Below are positions 50,965 through 58,073 of a stretch of 64,000 nucleotides of DNA, in pieces; positions within the stretch are counted from its first letter, which is position 1; every line of letters begins with the position of its first letter. Origin of the DNA: Bryobacterales bacterium. GTDB taxonomy: Bacteria; Acidobacteriota; Terriglobia; Bryobacterales; Bryobacteraceae. Under the pieces are notes generated by a model, which searched no databases, was not told where the DNA came from, and was given only the letters and a program-made list of their open reading frames with translations. A program made the position numbers and the translations under genes. Location of the stretch: contig SHUD01000002.1 of NCBI GenBank assembly GCA_009697505.1, positions 1 to 64,000 on the forward strand, written 5' to 3'.

Positions 50965-51952
50965 TTGAAACAGACACGATACGTTGCGATTGCAGCCGCC
51001 CTGCTTATGAGTGCGGGGGCAGTTTCCGCGCAGACTCTGAAACCGGCGCCCGCCGCCAAGAACTCGGCGTGGGTGCAGGGGAAGACTCCCGACGGCCAGC
51101 CGGACCTGCAGGGAACCTGGACTAACGCGACTAACGTTCCCTTGCAGCGGCCCAAGGAGCTTGGCGCTAAGGAGTTCTTCACGCCGCAAGAGCAGGCCGA
51201 CTTCCAGGCCAAGGCCAAAGGCTACGCCGGAGACCGCGCCAATCTCCCCGAAGCGCACTATGACCTGAGCCAGTTTGGCCTGGACCGCAGTCAAGGCAAG
51301 TTCGCGCCGAACCTGCGGACGTCGACGATCGCCGGGCCCGAAGGTCGGCTGCCCGCGTTCACGCCGGAAGGCCAGAAGCGGATCGCCGCGCGTGCGGCCG
51401 CTCTCAAGGGCCGCGAGGCGGATGGTCCGGAAAACCGCAACCTCGGTGAGCGATGTATCGTGAGCGCCGCCGGCGGGACCGCCGATGATGCCGTCGGGAT
51501 ACAATAACGACCTGGAAATCGTGCAGGGCCCCGGCTACGTCGCCATCACGCAGGAGATGATTCATGACACCCGCATCATTCCCGTGGATGGCCGTCCGCA
51601 CGCACCGGCCGCCGTCCGCGGCTACCGCGGCGATTCACGCGGACGCTGGGAAGGTAACACCCTGGTGGTCGACACCACCAACTTCAACGGTAATGTGGCC
51701 TTCAACCGCATTCCAGTAACGGAAAACTTCCACGTCACTGAGCGCTTCACGCGTACCGGGCCGGACGCGATCTCCTACCAATTCACGGTGGAAGATCCCG
51801 GCACCTGGGTGAAGCCGCTTACCGGTGAAATCGTTATGGGAACGGCGCCGGGGCAGATCTACGAATACGCCTGCCATGAAGCCAATCACTCCATGGAGAA
51901 CCTGTTGAGCTCGGCCCGCAACAACGAAAAGGAAGCGGCCGCGAAGAAGTAG
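50965..51952 (+). pseudogene. Secreted protein, TADGKPDLSGxW family (copy 5), frameshifted
   Basis: A paralogue of the gene at 49441. TTG 50965, behind GGGAGG (50950-50955), gives signal peptide RYVAIAAALLMSAGAVSAQ and VQGKTPDGQPDLQGTWTNAT. The frame ends at 51507 after ERCIVSAAGG. The next frame picks up PPMMPSGYNNDLEIVQGPGY and runs to the same NLLSSARNNEKEAAAKK end at 51952. Comparison with the intact copy shows one extra base in the GCC/GGC run near 51462-51482. Both halves look otherwise intact, so the lesion is very recent or a sequencing/assembly error. If corrected, the protein would be about 328 aa. Confidence 0.78.
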
Positions 51953-51972
51953 TGAGCCACGGGATTTTTCCA

Positions 51973-52013
51973 GGCGCTCCCCGCGCCACAGCGCACGGGG
52001 AGCGCCTTTTTCT
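51973..52013 (+). terminator. Strong intrinsic terminator
   Basis: GGCGCTCCCCG (51973-51983) pairs perfectly with CGGGGAGCGCC (51996-52006) around a 12-nt loop, followed by TTTTTTCTT. It ends the exported-protein cluster and separates it from the lytic transglycosylase gene. Confidence 0.88.
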
Positions 52014-52046
52014 TGGCCGCAATCGGTGCGACAATCGGTATGAAAC

Positions 52047-54284
52047 ATGATCCTGCGGGTTTGGTTTCGCGCGCACTGGCGTGTTGTGGCCATGGGGGCA
52101 GTCGCCGCGCTCGCCGCCTCCGGTGTTGCGGTGTCGCTCGCCGCCGCGGATGATCCGGTTTCTGAACTCAAAGCCGCTGTCGTGGCAGCACAGTCCCGGC
52201 GGGACGCCGCTGCACTCGCCGCCCTCCGCGCGTTGGCGAAAACAGTTCCCCAACTGGCCGACTACATTGCGTGGTTTGCCGCCAACGTTGAATTCAGTCA
52301 GCAGGACTACGCAGCCGTGCCGCAGTCCCTCGACGCGGTCTGGACTCAGTCGCCACCCTCGCCCCTGGCCGGGCGCGCCGCTTTGCTGGCCGCGCAGGCG
52401 CTACAGAAAAGCGGCAACGCGGCGGACGCGCTCAATCTCCTGCGCAAACATTACATGGTTCTCGCCCAGCCTCAGGGCGACCTGGCAATGGCCGCGGCCT
52501 TCGCCGCGAATAACGACCCGGTGAGCGCCGCCGTTTACGCGCAGCACGTTTACTATGGCTATCCCACGGCGGCGGAAGCCGCGGATGCTGGTGCTCTGCT
52601 AGCGACTGTGCGCGACCAACTGGGCGACCGCTACCCGCCCGCGATGGGCAACGTCATGCTGGGCCGCGCGCTCAAGCTGCTGGAGGCCGGGCAGTCCGAC
52701 AAGGCGCGCAAGGAATTGGCGGTCATGGCGCCGCAACTCGGTGGAGCCGAGCGCGACACGGCGCTGGTGAAGCTGGGCGTGGCGGGATACAACATCAAAG
52801 ACACGCATACCGCGCAACGTTACCTGGAAGGTTTGACCGTCGAATCTCCACCAGCTGACGCCGAACGGCTGTACTATCTGGTGCTCTGCGCCCGGCGCTT
52901 CAATAACCGTGACGCGATGCGCGAAGCACTCGACAAACTGGCCCGCCTGCGCCCGGATTCCACCTGGCGGCTGGAAGCGCTGCTCGCCGTGGGGAACTCC
53001 TATTTGGTCGAAAACCAAGTGGACGCCTACGAGCCGGTCTATCGCGCCTGTTACGAGTCTTTCCCCAAGGAACCGCATGCCGCCGGATGCCACTGGAAAG
53101 TGACCTGGGCGCATTATTTGCGCCGCCAGGACGATGCTGGCGATCTGCTGCGCGAGCATCTGCGGATGTTCCCGAATTCCGATGAGTCCTCCGCGGCTTT
53201 GTATTTCCTGGGGCGCTTGGCCGCGAACGCCGGCGACGCCGCCTCCGCGCGGGACTACTACAGCGAGATCGTTCGCGAATACCCCAACTATTTCTACGCG
53301 ACCGTTGCTCGCGAAAGATTGGCCGAATTGGGGCCGGTCTCGGCCGCTTCCTCTTCCGGCTACGAGTTTCTGCGCACGGTCGCCTTCACCACGCGCTCGC
53401 GCACGCGGAACTTCGATGCCAATACCACCGCCCGCCTGCGCCTGGAGCGCGCGCGTTTGCTGGCTGGGGCCGGACTCGAAGAATGGGTCGAAGGGGAACT
53501 GCGGTATGCCGCGCAAAGCGAAGACCAGCCCCACGTGATGGCGCTGGAGCTGGCCTCCATGGCCAGTCACCGGTCGGCCGATGACCAGGGTATCCGGTAT
53601 TTGAAGCGCTATGCTCCGGATTACTTGTACCTGCCGGTAGAGTCCGCTCCGCGGGAATTCTGGAAGCTGGCGTTTCCGCTCCCCTACCGCGCCGACATGG
53701 AGCGCTTCGCCAAGGACAACAACCTGGACGTCTACTTGCTCGCGGCCCTGGCCCGCCAGGAATCCGAGTTTAATCCCCAGGCTGTTTCCGTTGCCAACGC
53801 GCGCGGCTTGACTCAGATACTGCCCTCCACCGGCCGCGAACTGAGCCGGCGCCTGGGGATCAGAGCGTATTCGACCGCACGCCTGTTTCAGCCCCGCGTG
53901 AATCTGCAACTGGGATCCTACTACCTGCGGTCGGTTGCCGACAGCCTGGAAGGCCGCTGGGAAGCCGCGCTGGCCGCGTATAACGCGGGATTGTCGCGCG
54001 CGAAAACCTGGTCCACTTGGGGCGAGTTCCGCGAACCCGCTGAGTTCGTCGAGACCGTGCCCTTCAGCCAGACCCACGATTACATCCAGATTGTGCTGCG
54101 CAACGCCGATATCTACCGGCGGATCTATTCCAACCAGCCTCCGGCGGGGAAGCAGCCACCCGCGCCGGCGGTAACGGAAGCCGCCGTCGCTGAGCACGCC
54201 GTCGCCGGAGGCGCCGGGCGGGTATCCTATTCACATGGCGTCGATCAGCGAAAGAAGAGTTCCCGAGCTACTGGTGCCCGCTGA
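52047..54284 (+). CDS. Soluble lytic murein transglycosylase (Slt-like)
   Basis: A 745-residue exported enzyme that cleaves peptidoglycan between MurNAc and GlcNAc. An N-terminal hydrophobic segment (VVAMGAVAALAASGVAVSLA) precedes a long helical TPR-like region (residues about 50-520) that forms the Slt70-type ring. A C-terminal SLT domain has the catalytic Glu in AALARQESEFNPQAVS, then ARGLTQILPSTGRELSRRLG and AAYNAGLSRAKTW. The last 50 bp overlap the aminotransferase start, so the two are probably co-transcribed. Confidence 0.9.
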   Translation: MILRVWFRAHWRVVAMGAVAALAASGVAVSLAAADDPVSELKAAVVAAQSRRDAAALAALRALAKTVPQLADYIAWFAANVEFSQQDYAAVPQSLDAVWTQSPPSPLAGRAALLAAQALQKSGNAADALNLLRKHYMVLAQPQGDLAMAAAFAANNDPVSAAVYAQHVYYGYPTAAEAADAGALLATVRDQLGDRYPPAMGNVMLGRALKLLEAGQSDKARKELAVMAPQLGGAERDTALVKLGVAGYNIKDTHTAQRYLEGLTVESPPADAERLYYLVLCARRFNNRDAMREALDKLARLRPDSTWRLEALLAVGNSYLVENQVDAYEPVYRACYESFPKEPHAAGCHWKVTWAHYLRRQDDAGDLLREHLRMFPNSDESSAALYFLGRLAANAGDAASARDYYSEIVREYPNYFYATVARERLAELGPVSAASSSGYEFLRTVAFTTRSRTRNFDANTTARLRLERARLLAGAGLEEWVEGELRYAAQSEDQPHVMALELASMASHRSADDQGIRYLKRYAPDYLYLPVESAPREFWKLAFPLPYRADMERFAKDNNLDVYLLAALARQESEFNPQAVSVANARGLTQILPSTGRELSRRLGIRAYSTARLFQPRVNLQLGSYYLRSVADSLEGRWEAALAAYNAGLSRAKTWSTWGEFREPAEFVETVPFSQTHDYIQIVLRNADIYRRIYSNQPPAGKQPPAPAVTEAAVAEHAVAGGAGRVSYSHGVDQRKKSSRATGAR

Positions 54285-55449
54285 GGGCCGCCCTCGCTTC
54301 CGCAGCGATCGCGCCTCGGGACTCAACGAAAGCGTCATCCGCGAAATGACGCGGCTGGCCATTCAGCACAACGCCGTCAATCTGGCCCAAGGCTACCCCG
54401 ACTTCCCGGCGCCCGAGATTCTGAAGCGCGCCGCCATCGAGGCCATCGAAGCCGATATCAATCAGTACTCCATCACCTGGGGCGCCAAACCTTTTCGCGA
54501 CGCCATCGCCGCCAAATACAAGCGGCACTACCAGTTGGAGTTCGATCCCGAACGCGAAATCACCGTCGTCTGCGGCGCCACGGAGGGCATGATCGCCACA
54601 CTCACCGCGATCACCAATCCGGGCGACGAACTGGTTGTCTTCGAGCCGTTCTACGAAAACTACGGGCCGGACTCCGTCCTCTGCGGCTGCACGCGCAAAC
54701 TGGTCTCCCTGCGTCCGCCGGATTGGAGCTTCGACCGCGAAGAACTGCGCCGGGCATTTTCCTCGCGCACCAAAGCCATCATCCTGAATTCGCCCAACAA
54801 CCCCACCGGCCGCGTATTTAACCGCGAAGAGCTTGCCTGCATTGCCGGTCTGTGCCAGGAGTTCGACGTGCTCGCCGTCACCGACGAGATCTACGAACAC
54901 ATCCTCTACGACGGCGCGCAGCACATCCCGATCATGAACCTTCCGGGAATGCGCCACCGCACGGTGATCGTCAATAGCCTGAGCAAGACCTATTCCGTCA
55001 CCGGATGGCGCGTGGGTTGGGTGTTGGCCAGTCCCGATCTGACCGATTCCATCCGCAAGGTCCACGATTTCCTCACCGTGGGCGCCGCGCATCCGTTGCA
55101 AATCGCCGGCGTGACGGCCTTGGCCCAGCCCGACCAATACTACACCGATCTGGCCGCCAAGTATGCCGAGCGCCGCGACGCGCTGCTCAGCATCCTGGAC
55201 CAAGTCGGCTTCCGCTGCTTCCGTCCGCAGGGCGCGTATTACATCATGGCGGATATCTCGAATTTCGGCTTCTCGAACGGCACCGCGTTCGCCATGCACC
55301 TGGTGGAGCACGTCGGCATCGCCGCGGTGCCAGGCTCCTGTTTCTTCGCGAAGTCCACCTTCGGCGACCAGATCATCCGCTTCTGCTTCCCCAAGAAGCC
55401 GGAGACGCTGGAAGCCGCCGCCAACGCTCTCCGCAAGCTCCAGGAATAA
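54235..55449 (+). CDS. Class I/II PLP-dependent aminotransferase
   Basis: A 404-residue fold-type I aminotransferase. It has NLAQGYPDFPAPEIL near the start, AIILNSPNNPTGRVF, VTDEIYEHILYDG and the PLP Lys in SLSKTYSVTGWRVGW. The C-terminal substrate Arg lies in DQIIRFCFPKKPETL. The NLAQGYPDF pattern is typical of the kynurenine/glutamine/methionine aminotransferase group (YbdL-like), so a broad neutral or aromatic substrate range is expected. Exact substrate unresolved. The start overlaps the upstream gene. Confidence 0.88.
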   Translation: MASISERRVPELLVPAEGRPRFRSDRASGLNESVIREMTRLAIQHNAVNLAQGYPDFPAPEILKRAAIEAIEADINQYSITWGAKPFRDAIAAKYKRHYQLEFDPEREITVVCGATEGMIATLTAITNPGDELVVFEPFYENYGPDSVLCGCTRKLVSLRPPDWSFDREELRRAFSSRTKAIILNSPNNPTGRVFNREELACIAGLCQEFDVLAVTDEIYEHILYDGAQHIPIMNLPGMRHRTVIVNSLSKTYSVTGWRVGWVLASPDLTDSIRKVHDFLTVGAAHPLQIAGVTALAQPDQYYTDLAAKYAERRDALLSILDQVGFRCFRPQGAYYIMADISNFGFSNGTAFAMHLVEHVGIAAVPGSCFFAKSTFGDQIIRFCFPKKPETLEAAANALRKLQE

Positions 55450-55534
55450 ACTGGCCTCGCATTTACATTAAATCGCTTCAAGTTTTTCGCAGAGTATGCG
55501 ACGCTAAGGCAGCAGCCGTCCTCGGAGGTGATTT

Positions 55535-55909
55535 ATGGCTCCCGCGTTTCTGCTTCCGGAGAGTACCGCCCGGGAAGGCGGGCAGGGCCCTGAATTTCGG
55601 CTCGATGCCCACACGCGCCAACCGTTGCTGTTGACGCTCGGAATCAATCGCATCCTGGAACAGGAGAGCTTGGAAGTTTCCGTCTGGGGTTCGTGCGACG
55701 GTAAAGAATGGAGGCCGCTTGTGGCTTTTCCACCCAAGTCGTACTGCGGGAAATACCATCTGACGCTCGATCTTGCGCGTCACTCCGATGTCGCCATGCT
55801 TCGGGCGCAATGGACGATGAGCCGATGGGATCAGGACCGTCCGCAACCGCTATTCGGGTTCTATGTGTACGCCGAAGAACTCCAGTTGCACGTTGCCGGC
55901 GCGGCCTGA
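55535..55909 (+). CDS. Hypothetical protein
   Basis: A 124-residue protein of unknown family with no signal or membrane segment. It looks beta-rich: LLLTLGINRILEQESLEVSV, WGSCDGKEWRPL and LFGFYVYAEELQLHV, possibly a small jelly-roll or carbohydrate-binding-like sandwich. GGAGGTGATTT lies before ATG 55535, so it is probably translated. It converges with the metallo-hydrolase (stops adjacent). Confidence 0.65.
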   Translation: MAPAFLLPESTAREGGQGPEFRLDAHTRQPLLLTLGINRILEQESLEVSVWGSCDGKEWRPLVAFPPKSYCGKYHLTLDLARHSDVAMLRAQWTMSRWDQDRPQPLFGFYVYAEELQLHVAGAA

Positions 55910-56761
55910 CTACTTCCCGGCGTGCTCCTGCGCTAACTGGTCCAGGTAAAGCTTTTCCAGACGGCCCAGCGCCGCGCGGAAACCGTTGAAGTCCAGGAAG
56001 CGGTCGGGATTGTAGGCGTCGCCAGGCTTGTACTTTTCGTGCATCCGGAACTGTCCCGCGTGGGAGGACAGCCACACATCGAATTGCAATTGTTTCTCAA
56101 GCTGGAATGTCTTCGCGTAGGCCTCCGCGATGTTAGGAAACTTAGGCATGCCGGAGGCTTTGACGCCCGGATTGATCCCGGGCATGTTGATCAGGCCCAC
56201 GTGGTAGGTCTTGGCCGCTTCGCGAACATCGAAAGTGAAGCTGGTCGCGCCCTTGGTGTGCCCGGAGTGGATGTGCGCGGTGAGTTCCATGCCGCCCAGC
56301 GCGACTTTGTCGCCATCCTTCAGCCTCTGATCCACCTTCACCGGCGTGAAACGCGATTGCGGGTTGTCGCCGAAACGGAAATCGGTCTTGCCGCCGGATT
56401 CGAGCAATTCGGCGTCGGCTTCCGACATGATCATCTTCGCGCCGGTCATCTTCTTGAGTTCAGCCATCCCCGCCACGTGATCCCAGTGCCCGTGCGTGGC
56501 CAGCAAGATCTTGGTGTCGGACATCTTGAAGCCCAGCTTTTCGACGCCCGCCTTAATCTGCGGCACCGTGGATTCCAGGCCGGTGTTGATCAGGATATTT
56601 CCCCGCGGCGTCGTGATCAGGTACGTGGAGAGGTCATACGTGCCGACCCAATAGACGTTCCCCAGCATCTTGAAAGGCGGGAAGGGCCGGGTCCAGTCCG
56701 GACTGCCCTGGGCGAAGCCGGAGGCGGCAATGGCCAGGAACAAAACAAATCGTGACAGCAT
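55910..56761 (-). CDS. Putative subclass B3 metallo-beta-lactamase-fold hydrolase
   Basis: A 283-residue exported MBL-fold enzyme. A signal peptide (FVLFLAIAASGFAQG) is followed by PFPPFKMLGNVYWVGTYDLS, a pattern seen in subclass B3 enzymes. Zinc ligands are all visible: His90, His92, Asp94 and His95 in ATHGHWDHVAG, His168 in HSGHTKGAT, and His234 in LSSHAGQFRMHEK. That matches both zinc sites of B3 lactamases (His116, His118, His196; Asp120, His121, His263). Activity on beta-lactams is not shown; environmental relatives may have other substrates. Confidence 0.82.
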   Translation of the reverse strand: MLSRFVLFLAIAASGFAQGSPDWTRPFPPFKMLGNVYWVGTYDLSTYLITTPRGNILINTGLESTVPQIKAGVEKLGFKMSDTKILLATHGHWDHVAGMAELKKMTGAKMIMSEADAELLESGGKTDFRFGDNPQSRFTPVKVDQRLKDGDKVALGGMELTAHIHSGHTKGATSFTFDVREAAKTYHVGLINMPGINPGVKASGMPKFPNIAEAYAKTFQLEKQLQFDVWLSSHAGQFRMHEKYKPGDAYNPDRFLDFNGFRAALGRLEKLYLDQLAQEHAGK

Positions 56762-56828
56762 AGTGGGACCAGTCTACAACAGCGAAGAATGCCCGGATAG
56801 GACCCAGCGGTGGCCGCCGCCCGGCGGA

Positions 56829-56847
56829 TGTGTCACAATGTGACACA
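56829..56847 (+). promoter_or_regulatory. Palindrome over the antitoxin start, candidate operator
   Basis: TGTGTCAC-AAT-GTGACACA is a perfect 8-bp inverted repeat with a 3-bp spacer. Its last base is the A of the antitoxin ATG (56847). A Phd-type dimer is expected to bind such a site and repress the pair. Confidence 0.65.
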
Positions 56848-57077
56848 TGGAACGAGCCAGCGTCCGCGACCTGCATCTGAAGACCAGCGCGCTGATCAAG
56901 AACGTCGTCCAGGGTCAGACCTATGTGATCGAGTCCCGCGGCGTGCCGGTGGCCGAATTGCGCCCGATTAGCGCGCGCCGCGCCTCCACCAAGCTGCCTG
57001 ACCGCGAGGCGTTCATCCGTAAGCTGCCCCGAACCGGAACCGACATCGGTAAGATCCTGGAGGAAGATCGCCTCTGA
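56847..57077 (+). CDS. Phd/YefM-type antitoxin
   Basis: A 76-residue antitoxin of the prevent-host-death family. The N-terminal DNA-binding part reads ERASVRDLHLKTSALIKNV and TYVIESRGVPVAELRPI. The tail (REAFIRKLPRTGTDIGKIL) would neutralise the toxin. It ends in CTCTGA, and the following PIN gene appears to start within this stop. A palindrome overlaps the start codon. Confidence 0.85.
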   Translation: MERASVRDLHLKTSALIKNVVQGQTYVIESRGVPVAELRPISARRASTKLPDREAFIRKLPRTGTDIGKILEEDRL

Positions 57078-57508
57078 GTAGCCTCTACTTTGACACTGCC
57101 TATGTGGGGAAGTGCTACCTGAATGAGCCGGATTCCGCCACGGTGCGGGAACTCGCACGTTCGGCGGAGCGCGTGCACACCTCAGCGCTTTGTATAGCGG
57201 AGTTTTCGTGCGCTCTCCATCGGAAGGTGCGGGAAGGTTCCTTGGAACAAAGAGACGCGCGAAAATTGGCGGATTTCTTCCTGGAGGATGTTGCCAATGA
57301 AACCTGGAATCTGGTTCCCGTTTCCGATCGAATCCTCCGTCAGGTGGACACCCTGATTCGCCGCTTGCCCAAGTCGTTGCCGTTGCGCACCGGCGACGCC
57401 ATTCACATCGTGTCGGCAATCGAGGCGGGATTCCCGGAGATCTGGACCAACGACCGCCACCTGCTCGCCGCCGCCGCGCACTTCGGGATCAAGGGGCGAA
57501 GTGTATAG
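57074..57508 (+). CDS. PIN-domain toxin (VapC-like), probable CTG start
   Basis: A PIN-domain ribonuclease partner of the Phd-type antitoxin. Four acidic residues are visible: Asp in SSLYFDTAYVGKCYLNEP, Glu in SALCIAEFSC, Asp in LRTGDAIHIVSA and Asp in IWTNDRHLLA. The first ATG/GTG in frame (GTG 57104) would delete the catalytic FDTAY strand. The only start that keeps it is CTG at 57074, sharing bases with the antitoxin TGA (CTGA). So I give 144 residues, with a non-canonical start inferred. Translation is probably coupled to the antitoxin. Confidence 0.8.
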   Translation: MSSLYFDTAYVGKCYLNEPDSATVRELARSAERVHTSALCIAEFSCALHRKVREGSLEQRDARKLADFFLEDVANETWNLVPVSDRILRQVDTLIRRLPKSLPLRTGDAIHIVSAIEAGFPEIWTNDRHLLAAAAHFGIKGRSV

Positions 57509-57549
57509 AAAGATATTTGCCTCACGGCTCACGATTACAGGAGGAATGG

Positions 57550-57810
57550 ATGAAAGAGTTTTGCCCCGCGCGCAAGAGGATCGCAGTATCCGTCGGCGAG
57601 TCAGTCCGCATTTTGCGTGAATTGCAGGAGTACAGCCAGAGCGAGCTCGCCCGCCGCACCGGCATCCCCCAGGCGACCCTTTCGGCCATCGAAAACGGCC
57701 GCGTCCGTCTGGGCGTGGAACGGGCCAATGTTCTCGCGAGTGCGCTCCGGTGCCATCCCGCCGTACTGGTCTTCCCGGGTTGGGATGTCGTCAAGCACTC
57801 TGCTGCCTGA
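57550..57810 (+). CDS. XRE-family helix-turn-helix regulator
   Basis: An 86-residue DNA-binding protein. The HTH_XRE motif is ILRELQEYSQSELARRTGIP and QATLSAIENGRVRLGVERA. The start, ATG 57550, has AGGAGG (57539-57544) 5 nt upstream. It follows the PIN toxin by 41 bp on the same strand, so it could be a third gene of that module or an independent regulator. No toxin-like gene follows. Confidence 0.85.
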   Translation: MKEFCPARKRIAVSVGESVRILRELQEYSQSELARRTGIPQATLSAIENGRVRLGVERANVLASALRCHPAVLVFPGWDVVKHSAA

Positions 57811-58031
57811 CGATCACCAACCGCGAGCCCCCTTTTTTTCCTGTCCCTTTACGCGGATGCCGCCGCGTCCCACCGATCCCTCCCACGCGCTCCCGGCTAT
57901 TCTCCGTAGTGAACGCCGCCTCCGATCCATCGGCCTGGCTCTTGGGTTCGTTGGGTAATTTGAGGCAGGCGGAAGAAGCCTACGAGTTTTAGGCGCTTTT
58001 CACGCTAGATCGTGCTAAAATAGGGGTTTAG

Positions 58032-58055
58032 CAGCCCATCCCCCGGGCTGATTTT
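58032..58055 (+). promoter_or_regulatory. Possible leader hairpin of gyrA
   Basis: CAGCCC (58032-58037) pairs with GGGCTG (58045-58050) around a 7-nt loop, followed by ATTTTA. It lies just before the gyrA ribosome-binding site, with a -10-like TAAAAT at 58016-58021. It may be a weak attenuator; the -35 is not clear. Confidence 0.3.
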
Positions 58056-58073
58056 ACCCATAGGAGCCTCGCT

